A stretch of DNA of 64,000 bases. Source: Flavobacterium tibetense. GTDB taxonomy: Bacteria > Bacteroidota > Bacteroidia > Flavobacteriales > Flavobacteriaceae. Shown here piece by piece: positions 49,237 through 58,503 of the stretch (within the stretch, counting starts at the first letter, position 1; each line of letters starts with the position of its first letter). Under the pieces are notes generated by a model. It did not search any database, was not told where the DNA came from, and was given only the letters and a program-made list of their open reading frames with translations. Where the stretch lies: contig NZ_QLST01000011.1 of assembly GCF_003293845.1 (NCBI RefSeq), positions 1 through 64,000 on the forward strand. Reading direction: 5' to 3'. The position numbers and the translations under genes were made by a program.

Positions 49237-49267
49237 AATTATTTTGACTTTTGAACAGTCGTAAAAA

Positions 49268-49573
49268 TTATACTTTGATTTCTACTTCAACACCACTAGG
49301 AAGCTCTAATTTCATTAAAGCATCAATAGTTTTTGATGATGAGCTATAGATATCTAATAATCTTTTGTATGAACTTAATTCAAACTGCTCTCTAGCTTTC
49401 TTGTTTACGTGTGGAGAACGTAAAACTGTGAAAATCTTTTTGTTTGTAGGTAATGGAATTGGACCTGTTACAACAGCACCAGTACTTTTTACCGTTTTTA
49501 CAATCTTCTCAGCAGACTTATCTACCAACATGTGATCGTAAGATTTTAGTTTTATTCTGATTTTTTGACTCAT
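49268..49573 (-). CDS. rpsJ: 30S ribosomal protein S10
   Basis: The 101-residue protein starts [20 protein letters not shown] and contains [20 protein letters not shown] and [20 protein letters not shown]. It serves in the 30S head and, in other bacteria, as NusE in antitermination. Here it is the last gene of the str unit behind fusA, with no tuf gene between, and a terminator follows. Confidence 0.99.
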   Translation of the reverse strand: MSQKIRIKLKSYDHMLVDKSAEKIVKTVKSTGAVVTGPIPLPTNKKIFTVLRSPHVNKKAREQFELSSYKRLLDIYSSSSKTIDALMKLELPSGVEVEIKV

Positions 49574-49584
49574 TTTCTTAAAAA

Positions 49585-51741
49585 TTAGGCGTTACCTTTT
49601 GCTTTTTTGATTACTGCTTCTGAAACATTAGAAGGTGTTTCAGCATAGTGAGAAAACTCCATTGTAGAAGTTGCTCTACCCGAAGACAATGTTCTTAATG
49701 TAGTAACATAACCAAACATTTCAGACAAAGGCACATCAGCTTTAATAGTTTTAGCACCGTTTCTGTCTCCCATATCATTCACCTGACCTCTACGACGATT
49801 CAAGTCACCTACAATATCCCCCATATTTTCTTCTGGAGTAATAACTTCAATTTTCATAATTGGCTCAAGAATTACAGCTCCAGCAGCTTTTGCTACTTCT
49901 TTGTAACCCATTTTTGCAGCTAATTCAAAAGAAAGAGCATCCGAGTCAACAGGGTGGAAAGATCCATCTAATAAAGTTACTCTTAAACTATCCACAGCAT
50001 ATCCTGCTAAAGGACCTGATTTCATAGCTTCTTTAAAACCTTTTTCTACAGATGGAATATATTCTTTCGGTACGTTACCACCTTTAACCTCATTAATAAA
50101 TTGCAATCCAACAGCTGGCTTACCATCTACATCTTGAGCAGGCTCCAAACGGAATACGATATCACCAAATTTACCACGACCTCCAGATTGTTTTTTGTAA
50201 ACCTCTCTGTGTTGTGCTGATTTTGTGAAAGCTTCTTTGTATTCAACTTGTGGCTCACCTTGGTTTACCTCAACTTTGAACTCACGTTTCATACGATCTA
50301 CCAAGATATCTAAGTGAAGCTCACCCATACCTGAAATAATCGTTTGACCTGAAGCCTCATCAGTTCTAACTGTAAATGTAGGATCTTCTTCAGCTAATTT
50401 AGCTAAAGCCATACCCATTTTATCTACGTCAGCTTTTGTTTTAGGCTCAATTGCAATACCAATTACTGGATCAGGGAATTTCATAGACTCAAGAATAATT
50501 GGGTGTTTTTCATCACACATAGTATCTCCAGTCTTGATATCTTTAAATCCTACAGCCGCTCCAATATCTCCAGCTTCGATAAAATCGATTGGATTTTGCT
50601 TGTTCGCGTGCATTTGGTAAATACGAGATATACGCTCTTTGTTTCCTGAACGTGTGTTCAAGATATAAGAACCAGCATCTAAACGACCTGAATAAGCACG
50701 GAAGAAAGCTAAACGACCAACATAAGGGTCAGTAGCAATTTTAAATGCTAAAGCAGCAAAAGGCTCCTTTGGATCAGGACGACGTAAAATTTTCTTTTGA
50801 TCTTCTTCTAACAAATCAGCATCATCAGGATGAATTCCTTCAATACCTTCTTTATCCATTGGAGATGGCAAGTATTTACATACTGCATCTAACATGAATT
50901 GAACTCCTTTGTTTTTGAAAGAAGAACCAGCAATCATAGGGATGATAGCCATATCCATAGTAGCTGCTCTTAATGCATTATTAATTTCCTCTTCAGTAAT
51001 AGAATTTTCATCTTCCATATACTTGTCAAGTAAATTTTCATCATAATCAGCAACTGCTTCAATAAGAATTGATCTGTATTGTTTAACTTCTTCAACCATA
51101 TCTTCTGGAATAGGCACGATATCAAAAGTAGCTCCTTGTGTTTCATCATGCCAAATAATAGCTTGATTTTTCACTAAGTCAACTACTCCTTTGAAATCAA
51201 TCTCTTCGCCGATTGGTAACGTAATAGCAACAGCGTTAGATTTTAACATATCTCTAACTTGTTGACATACTGCTAAGAAGTTAGAACCTTGACGGTCCAT
51301 TTTATTTACGAATCCCATACGTGGAACTCTATATTGATCTGCTAATCTCCAGTTAGTTTCTGATTGAGGCTCAACACCATCAACAGCACTAAACAAAAAC
51401 ACTAAACCATCTAATACACGTAACGAACGGTTTACCTCTACTGTAAAGTCAACGTGACCTGGGGTATCGATAATATTAAAGTGGTACGGTTTAGATTCAG
51501 GTATAAGTTTACCTTGCTCAGTTGGAAAATTCCATTCACAAGTTGTAGCAGCAGAAGTAATTGTAATACCTCTTTCTTGCTCTTGTGCCATCCAGTCCAT
51601 TGTTGCAGCACCATCGTGTACTTCACCAATTTTGTGTGATTTTCCTGTATAGAATAAAATACGCTCTGTTGTTGTTGTTTTACCAGCATCAATGTGAGCA
51701 GCAATTCCAATGTTTCTTGTAAATTTTAAATCTCTAGCCAT
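49585..51741 (-). CDS. fusA: elongation factor G
   Basis: The 718-residue GTPase drives translocation. The G1 motif is [20 protein letters not shown], switch I has [10 protein letters not shown]3 is DTPGHVDFT and G4 is VNKMDR. Domains II to V follow in the normal order, with [10 protein letters not shown] in domain III and the C-terminal part ending [12 protein letters not shown]. It lies between rpsG and rpsJ, 11 bp from each. Confidence 0.99.
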   Translation of the reverse strand: MARDLKFTRNIGIAAHIDAGKTTTTERILFYTGKSHKIGEVHDGAATMDWMAQEQERGITITSAATTCEWNFPTEQGKLIPESKPYHFNIIDTPGHVDFTVEVNRSLRVLDGLVFLFSAVDGVEPQSETNWRLADQYRVPRMGFVNKMDRQGSNFLAVCQQVRDMLKSNAVAITLPIGEEIDFKGVVDLVKNQAIIWHDETQGATFDIVPIPEDMVEEVKQYRSILIEAVADYDENLLDKYMEDENSITEEEINNALRAATMDMAIIPMIAGSSFKNKGVQFMLDAVCKYLPSPMDKEGIEGIHPDDADLLEEDQKKILRRPDPKEPFAALAFKIATDPYVGRLAFFRAYSGRLDAGSYILNTRSGNKERISRIYQMHANKQNPIDFIEAGDIGAAVGFKDIKTGDTMCDEKHPIILESMKFPDPVIGIAIEPKTKADVDKMGMALAKLAEEDPTFTVRTDEASGQTIISGMGELHLDILVDRMKREFKVEVNQGEPQVEYKEAFTKSAQHREVYKKQSGGRGKFGDIVFRLEPAQDVDGKPAVGLQFINEVKGGNVPKEYIPSVEKGFKEAMKSGPLAGYAVDSLRVTLLDGSFHPVDSDALSFELAAKMGYKEVAKAAGAVILEPIMKIEVITPEENMGDIVGDLNRRRGQVNDMGDRNGAKTIKADVPLSEMFGYVTTLRTLSSGRATSTMEFSHYAETPSNVSEAVIKKAKGNA

Positions 51742-51751
51742 TTCTTATGAA

Positions 51752-52228
51752 TTAAAATCTAAAGTGAGAGAATGCTTTATTAGCATCTGCCATTTTGTGA
51801 GTATCCATTCTTTTCTTAACAGCAGCACCTTCTTCTTTAGCCGCAGCTAAAATTTCAGAAGCTAATTTTGCAGCCATTGATTTTTCGTTTCTTCTTCTTG
51901 CATATAAAATCATCCATTTCATAGCATAAGAGATTTTTCTATCTGGACGAATTTGCATTGGAATTTGGAACGTAGCTCCACCCACTCTACGTGAACGAAC
52001 TTCTACGTGAGGCATAACATTTGTTAATGCGTCTTTCCATACTTCTAATGACGTTTTTTCTTCGTCTTGCTTTTTAGTTTCAATAATGTCCATTGCATCA
52101 TAGAATACTTTAAAAGCGGTTGATTTTTTACCATCCCACATTAAGTTATTCACAAAACGTGTTACCAATTGATCGTTAAATCTTGGATCTGGTAAAAGCG
52201 GTCTTTTTTTGGCCTGTCTTTTTCTCAT
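51752..52228 (-). CDS. rpsG: 30S ribosomal protein S7
   Basis: The 158-residue protein starts [20 protein letters not shown] and has [20 protein letters not shown] and [20 protein letters not shown]. It nucleates assembly of the 30S head. Order rpsL-rpsG-fusA is standard. Confidence 0.99.
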   Translation of the reverse strand: MRKRQAKKRPLLPDPRFNDQLVTRFVNNLMWDGKKSTAFKVFYDAMDIIETKKQDEEKTSLEVWKDALTNVMPHVEVRSRRVGGATFQIPMQIRPDRKISYAMKWMILYARRRNEKSMAAKLASEILAAAKEEGAAVKKRMDTHKMADANKAFSHFRF

Positions 52229-52252
52229 GTCTTTTCTTTAAAAGATTTTAAA

Positions 52253-52660
52253 TTACTTTTTCTTTCCAGCTGCAGCAGGTGCTTGTCCTGGTTTTGGACG
52301 TTTAGCCCCATACTTAGATCTACGTTGTGTTCTTCCTGCAACACCCGCTGTGTCTAATGCTCCACGTACGATATGGTATCGTACACCTGGTAAATCTTTT
52401 ACTCTTCCACCTCTAACTAATACTATCGAGTGCTCTTGTAGATTGTGTCCTTCTCCAGGGATGTAAGCATTTACCTCATTACCATTTGTTAAACGCACAC
52501 GAGCAACTTTACGCATTGCCGAGTTTGGTTTCTTTGGTGTTGTGGTATAAACACGCGTACAAACCCCTCTTCTTTGAGGACAAGAATCTAAAGCAGCCGA
52601 TTTACTCTTCTTAGTTATTTTGGCTCTTCCTGTTCTTACTAATTGTTGAATTGTTGGCAT
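52253..52660 (-). CDS. rpsL: 30S ribosomal protein S12
   Basis: The 135-residue protein of the decoding centre starts [40 protein letters not shown] and [20 protein letters not shown] keep the Lys residues that are replaced in streptomycin-resistant mutants, so the wild-type, sensitive form is seen. A Pro/Ala/Lys-rich tail of about ten residues is longer than in E. coli. It is the first gene of the str unit. Confidence 0.99.
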   Translation of the reverse strand: MPTIQQLVRTGRAKITKKSKSAALDSCPQRRGVCTRVYTTTPKKPNSAMRKVARVRLTNGNEVNAYIPGEGHNLQEHSIVLVRGGRVKDLPGVRYHIVRGALDTAGVAGRTQRRSKYGAKRPKPGQAPAAAGKKK

Positions 52661-52689
52661 AATTGTTTATAATTATTACTAAAAAATTA

Positions 52690-52710
52690 AACTCCCTATT
52701 TTTAGGGGTT
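52690..52710 (-). promoter_or_regulatory. stem-loop in the rpsL leader, attenuator-like
   Basis: On the minus strand AACCCCTA and TAGGGAGTT pair as five plus three base pairs around a loop of four A residues, with one bulged A on the 3' side. A T-rich tract (TTAATTTTTT) follows at 52681-52690. It begins two bases after the -7 box and resembles the stem-loop upstream of rplC. Confidence 0.6.
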
Positions 52711-52711
52711 G

Positions 52712-52742
52712 CAAATGTATGTAATATTTTTCAAAAAACAAA
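52712..52742 (-). promoter_or_regulatory. promoter of the rpsL-rpsG-fusA-rpsJ unit
   Basis: The minus strand has TTTG at 52742-52739, a 19-bp spacer and TACATTTG at 52719-52712, an excellent fit to the Bacteroidetes promoter consensus. The ATG of rpsL lies about 50 bp downstream. Confidence 0.75.
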
Positions 52743-52820
52743 CCATAAGCCGTTAATTTTCAATTGGATTGTAATTTTTTGAAAAATCCCGAAGTTTAAA
52801 AAGTTCCCAAAAGCGTTCTT

Positions 52821-52874
52821 TTAGCCCCGATGGGAGCGACATCCTGCCTTAGCGGATATAGCGGACAGCGGGAA
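52821..52874 (+). repeat. GC-richer intergenic repeat-like segment
   Basis: The segment begins TTAGCCCCGATGGGAGCGAC and ends GCGGACAGCGGGAAAT. It contrasts with the AT-rich surroundings and has a word (GCGGA) repeated in the right part. I associate sequences of this kind with a dispersed intergenic repeat of flavobacterial genomes, but that is from memory and unchecked. Confidence 0.5.
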
Positions 52875-52949
52875 ATTCGTGTAAAAAGTTCGCAAGGGAT
52901 TGGCTCCAAATTAAAATTTATTCTGTTTTTTTGCGTTACTTTGATACCG

Positions 52950-54611
52950 ATGCAAAAATTACTTATTTTTCTATTTGTTTGCTGTTTTCAATTGACTTTT
53001 GCTCAAAAATTTAGCTTGTCAATTGAAGGGGAATCTGTTGCCGAAACTCAAGTAATTGATAGCATTGGATACACCAAAAAACACGAAACCGTAGCCTCCA
53101 TACTAGAAACTCAGAAAGATTTTGAGAAAAGGCTCTCCTACTCTGGTTTTGTTAGCTACGAATTGCTCTCCCAAAAAAAAGTAAATGATAGTAGTTTTGT
53201 TTTTACTTACCAATTAGGAAATGCACTTAAAAATGTAAACATATATATAGGTAAACTTTCGGAAGACGAAAAGTTGCTTATGGAAGAAACCAAAGATTCG
53301 ATTGTAATTGCTACTAATCAAACCGAAAACTGGATGCAGATGAAGTCGAAGCTATTAGAAATTAAAGGATTTTCGCTCGCCAAATTACAACTTACTAATC
53401 TGACTCAAAAAGAAAACCAACTTTTTACCGAACTTACTTTAACTACCAATAAAAAACGAATCGCAGATGACTTGGTGATTTTAGGCTACGATAAATTTCC
53501 GAAAAACATCAAACACCAACTGAAGCGAAATTTGAAAAACAGAACATTTAACCAAGATTTAGTTACGGAAGTTTATACTACTTTAACTGATTTCCCTTTT
53601 GTGAGTCAAACGAAATATCCTGAAATTTTATTTACCAATGATGAAACCAAAATTTATGCCTATTTAGAAAAAGCGAAACCCAATCGTTTTGATGGTTTTA
53701 TTGGTTTTTCAAATGACGAAAACAGTAAATTAACCTTCAATGGCTATTTGGACTTAGCTTTGCAAAACATATTTAATTCAGGTGAAAAAATAGCTTTGTA
53801 TTGGAAAAATGATGGTAACCAGCAATCGACATTTAATTTAGGTGGCGAAGTTCCTTATTTGTTTAAATCTCCAATAGGAATTCAGGCTAATTTGAGGATT
53901 TTTAAACAAGATAGCACCTTTCAAAACACGCAATCAGAATTGAATTTAGGCTATTATTTTTCATATAATAAGAAATTATTTGTTGGAATAAAAAGCACCA
54001 CTTCAGCAGATATTCAAAATGTAAATAATTCCAATTTAAACGATTTTAAAAGTCGGTTTTACACGGTTGGTTTTGATTATTTAAAAAGAAACTTGACCGA
54101 TTTTTTCTTTCCAGAGAAAACAAACCTAAGAGTGAAACTGGGCTACGGAAATCGAACTGTCGATTCAGATAAAAATCCTCAGTTATTTGGACAATTGGAA
54201 TTGAGTCATAATTTGTATTTGAATTCCAAAAACAGCATCAACCTCAAAAACCAATCGTTTTATTTGCAAAGTGATTCGTATTTAGTGAATGAATTGCATC
54301 GTTTTGGTGGTATCAATTCGATTCGAGGTTTTAGAGAAAATAGCTTGCAAGCGAATTTGTATTCTGGCATTTTATTAGAATATCGTTATCTTTTAGCTCC
54401 AACAATTTACATTCATTCTATTACGGATTATGGCTACTTTCAAGACAAAACCAGTAATTTGACTGAAAATTTATTGGGATTAGGTTTTGGGTTTGGATTA
54501 TTTACCAATAACGGTATTTTCAACTTAGTTTATGCTAATGGCACCACAAGTGACCAAGGCATAAAACTAGCCAACTCGATTGTGCAAATCAGCTTTAAGA
54601 CCATTTTTTAA
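52950..54611 (+). CDS. Omp85-superfamily (BamA/TamA-like) outer-membrane protein
   Basis: From the Met at 52950 the protein has about 553 residues and a clear signal peptide (MQKLLIFLFVCCFQLTFAQ). The frame is open further upstream to 52830, but that part runs through a repeat and lacks a signal. Residues after the signal look like POTRA-type alpha/beta segments (for example GFSLAKLQLTNLTQKENQLF). The C-terminal half is a beta-barrel, with the Omp85 motif FGGINSIRGFRENSLQANLY and a final aromatic residue (ISFKTIF). It may insert or move outer-membrane proteins or lipids; no partner gene is adjacent. Confidence 0.8.
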   Translation: MQKLLIFLFVCCFQLTFAQKFSLSIEGESVAETQVIDSIGYTKKHETVASILETQKDFEKRLSYSGFVSYELLSQKKVNDSSFVFTYQLGNALKNVNIYIGKLSEDEKLLMEETKDSIVIATNQTENWMQMKSKLLEIKGFSLAKLQLTNLTQKENQLFTELTLTTNKKRIADDLVILGYDKFPKNIKHQLKRNLKNRTFNQDLVTEVYTTLTDFPFVSQTKYPEILFTNDETKIYAYLEKAKPNRFDGFIGFSNDENSKLTFNGYLDLALQNIFNSGEKIALYWKNDGNQQSTFNLGGEVPYLFKSPIGIQANLRIFKQDSTFQNTQSELNLGYYFSYNKKLFVGIKSTTSADIQNVNNSNLNDFKSRFYTVGFDYLKRNLTDFFFPEKTNLRVKLGYGNRTVDSDKNPQLFGQLELSHNLYLNSKNSINLKNQSFYLQSDSYLVNELHRFGGINSIRGFRENSLQANLYSGILLEYRYLLAPTIYIHSITDYGYFQDKTSNLTENLLGLGFGFGLFTNNGIFNLVYANGTTSDQGIKLANSIVQISFKTIF

Positions 54612-54626
54612 GATTCATATAGTATT

Positions 54627-54691
54627 ACCGCAGATTCGCAGATTACAAAAAACCTTTGTAAATTATTAAAAAAAATCTGCGAATCTGCGGT
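54627..54691. repeat. 18-bp perfect inverted repeat built of CGCAGATT words
   Basis: ACCGCAGATTCGCAGATT at 54627-54644 and its exact inverse at 54674-54691 enclose 29 bp. Each arm holds two tandem copies of CGCAGATT. It lies between the outer-membrane protein gene and rlmB. The loop is long and no T run follows, so it is not a typical terminator. Confidence 0.9.
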
Positions 54692-54725
54692 TAAAAACAA
54701 AACATATAAAATCAAACAAAAATCC

Positions 54726-54733
54726 TATCTTTG
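54726..54733 (+). promoter_or_regulatory. putative -7 box (TATCTTTG) of rlmB
   Basis: TATCTTTG matches TAnnTTTG and ends only 4 bp before the rlmB ATG, so transcription should start at or next to the start codon. Confidence 0.65.
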
Positions 54734-54737
54734 CGCC

Positions 54738-55472
54738 ATGGAAAAAGACAATCAAATTTTCGGAATTAGAGCCATTATTGAAGCTATTAATGCCAAAAAA
54801 GAAATCGATAAAGTATTCGTTCAAAAAGATGCACAAGGCGACTTGATGCAAGATTTGATGAAAACGATGAAAAGAAATAATATTAACTTTTCATACGTTC
54901 CTGTTGAAAAATTGAACCGATTGACGCCGAATAACCATCAAGGTGCGGTGGCAACTATTGCTCCTATTTCTTTTGTTTCTTTAGAAAATTTGGTAGAAAA
55001 AGTAACCGAATCAGGTAAAATGCCATTACTTTTAATTTTAGACCAATTGTCCGATGCTAGAAACTTTGGCGCTATCATCAGAACAGCTGAATGTACTGGC
55101 GTTGATGGTATTATTATTCAAAAACAAGGTTCTGCTCCTGTGAATGGCGATACAGTTAAAACTTCAGCTGGTGCGGTTTTTAATGTGCCAATTTGCAAAG
55201 TAGACCACATTAAAGATGCTATTTTCTACTTACAAGGTTCAGGAATTAAAACGGTTGCTGCAACTGAAAAAACAGACCAACATATCTACGACATCAACTT
55301 CAACGAACCCGTTGCCATCATTATGGGAAGCGAAGACAGAGGCGTGAATCCTTCAGTATTGAAAATTGTAGATGAAAAAGCTAAACTACCCATGTTTGGA
55401 ACTATCGAATCTTTAAATGTTTCTGTGGCATGTGGTGCGTTTTTGTATGAAACTTTAAGACAGAGAATGTAG
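54738..55472 (+). CDS. rlmB: 23S rRNA (guanosine-2'-O-)-methyltransferase RlmB
   Basis: The 244-residue SPOUT methyltransferase should methylate a guanosine in the 23S rRNA P loop. The N-terminal substrate-binding domain starts QIFGIRAIIEAINAKKEIDK. The trefoil-knot domain has LDQLSDARNFGAIIRTAECT, MGSEDRGVNPSVLK and ESLNVSVACGAFLYETLRQR, the three SpoU motifs. Promoter position suggests a leaderless or nearly leaderless mRNA. Confidence 0.95.
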   Translation: MEKDNQIFGIRAIIEAINAKKEIDKVFVQKDAQGDLMQDLMKTMKRNNINFSYVPVEKLNRLTPNNHQGAVATIAPISFVSLENLVEKVTESGKMPLLLILDQLSDARNFGAIIRTAECTGVDGIIIQKQGSAPVNGDTVKTSAGAVFNVPICKVDHIKDAIFYLQGSGIKTVAATEKTDQHIYDINFNEPVAIIMGSEDRGVNPSVLKIVDEKAKLPMFGTIESLNVSVACGAFLYETLRQRM

Positions 55473-55517
55473 TTCAGTTTGCAGTGTTCAGTTTTTATTA
55501 TTAGTTGAAATACTCTT

Positions 55518-56138
55518 ATGAAAAAATCATTATTCATATTAATTTTATTCACAACATTTAAAATTATTGGACAATCACAAGTTTCTTTTGATAGTATAAA
55601 AAACGAACTATCAAAAATAAAATTAAACTCTAAAATTAAAAACAACAATAAAAGAGTTTTAAAGTTGTTAGACAACTTATATTATGAAACCTTGCAGTCT
55701 GATGATGGCTTTCTTTCTGAAAAAACTATTTCAGAGCTGAAAGAATTTGAAAACAATAAAGATATTCCAAATTGGCATATTTTCTATTTGTTTAATATTT
55801 ATCAAAATCATATCACCGAAAGCCAAAATTTAAACATCCCGACAAATGCGAATTTTCAAATTGGTGTCATGAAATTATTATCGGGTGAATTAATAGAAGT
55901 TTATAATACAATTCCACCAATTATTTTAATTTACATGGGAGAAGCTTTATTGAGTGGAAATAAAATTGATTTAGCGAAAAATCACTTTAAAATGTCATTT
56001 GAATTTTTTCCAAAATCAATACCTTTAAAAGTTTATTGTTATTTGCTTTCAGATGACGAAACAGAAAAACAAAAATTATATAGAGAATTAAAAAAGGAAA
56101 AACCAAATCACTGGATGGTAATTGAGAAATTAAACTGA
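55518..56138 (+). CDS. secreted hypothetical protein with helical repeats
   Basis: I do not recognise the family. This 206-residue protein has an N-terminal signal peptide (MKKSLFILILFTTFKIIGQ) with likely cleavage after the Gln. The rest is helical, with FQIGVMKLLSGELIEVYNTI and YMGEALLSGNKIDLAKNHFK, the last of which resembles a TPR-like helix pair. It follows rlmB after 45 bp and converges on the rhomboid gene. A small envelope or periplasmic role is likely but unproven. Confidence 0.7.
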   Translation: MKKSLFILILFTTFKIIGQSQVSFDSIKNELSKIKLNSKIKNNNKRVLKLLDNLYYETLQSDDGFLSEKTISELKEFENNKDIPNWHIFYLFNIYQNHITESQNLNIPTNANFQIGVMKLLSGELIEVYNTIPPIILIYMGEALLSGNKIDLAKNHFKMSFEFFPKSIPLKVYCYLLSDDETEKQKLYRELKKEKPNHWMVIEKLN

Positions 56139-56156
56139 TTAATAATAACATCAAAA

Positions 56157-56909
56157 CTACTTCTTCCCGCCCAAAAACTCATAAATCACTTTCATTGAAG
56201 AATTGAAGTATTCCTTTATGGTTTCTTCAGGTTTTGGTGGCGGATTGAAATTTCCTTTTTCATCAAAATTTCGGATAAAGGGATCTTGTTCAGGGTTGAA
56301 ATCGGGTTTTTCCCATTCGTAGAAAATGGGTTTTGCAAATTGAGGTGTTTTTAGTACCAATGCAAAAGCTAATCCCGTTAGAAATCCGCTTAAATGTCCT
56401 TCCCAAGAAATGGAATTATCTACTTCTGGAAACATATACCAAACGGTTCCGCCGTACAACAATACAATCACAAACGACAAAGCTACTAGGCGGTAATATT
56501 TGGTAAATATCCCTTTAAAAAAGATAAAACTCACCAAAGTATAAACCAAACCACTTGCGCCAATATGGTAACTCGGTCTTCCTAACAGCCAAGTTCCTAA
56601 TCCTGAAAACAGTATTCCAAAAACCAAAACCACAAAAGTTTGTTCGCGATAAAAAAACCGCAAAATGGGAAGTAAAATGAACAAAGCAATGGAATTGTTA
56701 ACCAAATGCTGAAAATCGCTATGCAAAAACGGACTAAAAAGAATGCCTTTAACGCCAAACCATTGTCGAGGATAAATTCCCAAATGCGAAAAACGAACAC
56801 CAAAATGATTTTCATAAGCAAAAACGAACCATAACGCCATTACAAAAAGCAACGGTAAAAGAATCACTGAAAGTGAAAACTGAAAAGGATTGTCGTGTTG
56901 TTTTTCCAT
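56157..56909 (-). CDS. rhomboid-family intramembrane serine protease
   Basis: The 250-residue protein has about six membrane segments. Ser119 in HIGASGLVYTL and His172 in WEGHLSGFLTG form the expected catalytic dyad, and HLVNN at 68-72 matches the conserved HxxxN region. A cytoplasmic or periplasmic tail of about 55 residues rich in Pro and acidic residues follows. Rhomboids cleave membrane proteins; no substrate is visible nearby. A -7 box (TATCTTTG) lies 13 bp upstream. Confidence 0.93.
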   Translation of the reverse strand: MEKQHDNPFQFSLSVILLPLLFVMALWFVFAYENHFGVRFSHLGIYPRQWFGVKGILFSPFLHSDFQHLVNNSIALFILLPILRFFYREQTFVVLVFGILFSGLGTWLLGRPSYHIGASGLVYTLVSFIFFKGIFTKYYRLVALSFVIVLLYGGTVWYMFPEVDNSISWEGHLSGFLTGLAFALVLKTPQFAKPIFYEWEKPDFNPEQDPFIRNFDEKGNFNPPPKPEETIKEYFNSSMKVIYEFLGGKK

Positions 56910-56922
56910 AAATAAATGATTT

Positions 56923-56930
56923 CAAAGATA
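56923..56930 (-). promoter_or_regulatory. putative -7 box (TATCTTTG) of the rhomboid gene
   Basis: TATCTTTG on the minus strand ends 13 bp before the start codon at 56909 and fits the Bacteroidetes -7 consensus. Confidence 0.55.
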
Positions 56931-57108
56931 ACGCCAAAAAGATATTTCGGAAATTATGGCAGATATACATTGAAACAGATTTTTACATTACATATTAATT
57001 TCGACGCAAAGTTGCAAAGCTTTTCGCAAAGTATACAAAAGTTCATTTGAAAAAGTTATAACAATCTATTAAAAAAACCTATAAAGTAAAAAGTTTATAG
57101 AAGGAATT

Positions 57109-57124
57109 GTCCCCTTGAGGGGAC
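57109..57124. repeat. 16-bp perfect palindrome GTCCCCTTGAGGGGAC
   Basis: GTCCCCT and AGGGGAC form a 7-bp stem around TG, in an AT-rich gap. AGGGGTGT follows at 57128-57135. The high GC content compared with its surroundings suggests an inserted repeat. Confidence 0.85.
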
Positions 57125-57215
57125 TTCAGGGGTGTTGCGTAAATTAAAAAATAACTTTTATACGATTTCTCCTTCGTCGAAATGACAAAAAAGAAAAAAT
57201 ACGTAATTTTACGTC

Positions 57216-58493
57216 ATGAATCAACCACTAGCCGAACGCATTCGTCCGCAACAATTATCGGATTATATTAGCCAATTACATTTAGTTGGCCCTGAAGGTT
57301 CGTTGACCCAACAAATTGCTAAAGGATTAATTCCAAGTTTAATTTTATGGGGGCCACCAGGAACAGGAAAAACGACATTGGCACAAATTATGGCGCAGGA
57401 AAGTAAGCGTCCGTTTTACCAATTGAGCGCGATACATTCGGGTGTTAAAGACATTCGTGAAGTCATTGAAAAAGCGAAGCAAAGTGGCGGTATTTTCACT
57501 ACCAAAAATCCCATTTTATTTATTGATGAAATTCACCGTTTTTCGAAATCACAGCAAGATTCTTTGTTGGCAGCAGTTGAAAAAGGTTGGATAACTTTAA
57601 TTGGAGCCACAACTGAAAATCCGAGTTTTGAAGTCATTCCCGCTTTATTGTCAAGATGTCAGGTTTATGTTTTAAACGCGTTTACCAAAGAAGATTTGGA
57701 AGCCTTATTACATCGCGCCATGAAAACCGATACAGAACTTCAAAATAAAAACATCGAATTAAAAGAAACAGAAGCACTATTACGACTTTCAGGTGGTGAT
57801 GGTCGGAAATTATTGAATATTTTCGAATTGGTTATTAATTCCAATGAAAGTAATACCATTGAAATTACGAATGAAAAAGTGATGCAATTGGTGCAAAAAA
57901 ACACGGTGTTGTATGACAAAACTGGCGAACAACATTACGATATTGTTTCTGCTTTTATAAAATCCATTCGTGGAAGTGATCCAAATGGTGCGGTTTATTG
58001 GTTAGCTCGAATGATTGAAGGTGGTGAAGATGTAAAATTTATAGCAAGAAGAATGTTAATTTTAGCCAGCGAAGACATTGGAAATGCTAATCCAACGGCT
58101 TTGATTATGGCAAATAATACGTTCCAAGCAGTTACAACCATTGGTTATCCTGAAAGTCGGATTATCTTGAGTCAGTGTGCGATTTATTTGGCTACTTCAG
58201 CAAAAAGTAATGCCAGTTATCTAGCCATTGGAAAAGCGCAACAACTAGTAAAACAAACGGGAGATTTACCTGTTCCGATTCACTTGCGAAATGCACCAAC
58301 TAAATTAATGAAAGAATTAGGTTACGGAGAAGAATACAAATATTCACACGATTTCCCAAACAACTTTGCCGAACAAGAATTTCTACCAAACGAGATTTCT
58401 GAAACGAAATTCTTTGAACCTGGCGAAAATGCGCGCGAAAAAGAATTACGTCAGTTTTTAAAAAATCGTTGGAAAAACAAATATGATTATTAG
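57216..58493 (+). CDS. rarA: replication-associated recombination protein A (RarA/MgsA)
   Basis: The 425-residue AAA+ ATPase acts at stalled replication forks. It starts NQPLAERIRPQQLSDYISQL and has Walker A (GPPGTGKTT), Walker B (ILFIDEIHRF) and sensor 1 (GATTENPSFE). The C-terminal domains (SAFIKSIRGSDPNGAVYWLA, RMIEGGEDVKFIARRMLILA) form the tetramer. It ends 10 bp from the converging hypothetical gene. Confidence 0.97.
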   Translation: MNQPLAERIRPQQLSDYISQLHLVGPEGSLTQQIAKGLIPSLILWGPPGTGKTTLAQIMAQESKRPFYQLSAIHSGVKDIREVIEKAKQSGGIFTTKNPILFIDEIHRFSKSQQDSLLAAVEKGWITLIGATTENPSFEVIPALLSRCQVYVLNAFTKEDLEALLHRAMKTDTELQNKNIELKETEALLRLSGGDGRKLLNIFELVINSNESNTIEITNEKVMQLVQKNTVLYDKTGEQHYDIVSAFIKSIRGSDPNGAVYWLARMIEGGEDVKFIARRMLILASEDIGNANPTALIMANNTFQAVTTIGYPESRIILSQCAIYLATSAKSNASYLAIGKAQQLVKQTGDLPVPIHLRNAPTKLMKELGYGEEYKYSHDFPNNFAEQEFLPNEISETKFFEPGENAREKELRQFLKNRWKNKYDY

Positions 58494-58503
58494 GCTGTAA
58501 AAA

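Larger units (their letters stand above)
56910..57215. other. gene-free gap between the rhomboid gene and rarA
   Basis: No gene is seen in this 306-bp divergent gap. It holds the rhomboid -7 box at 56923-56930, a fragment with AAAGTTGCAAAGC-type words near 57010, a small hairpin (CTATAAA/TTTATAG at 57079-57100), a perfect palindrome at 57109-57124 and a segment ending GTCGAAATGACAAAA near 57187 that resembles the dispersed repeat words seen elsewhere. Confidence 0.7.

Noticed and set aside
49034..49267. A tuf gene or tRNA gene in the rpsJ-rplC gap
   Set aside because: The gap is only 234 bp and holds a terminator, a promoter and a leader stem-loop; no cloverleaf or EF-Tu sequence is seen.
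54627..54691. The perfect inverted repeat before rlmB as a terminator of the outer-membrane protein gene
   Set aside because: The loop is 29 bases and no T run follows either arm; a terminator role is possible but not the best reading.
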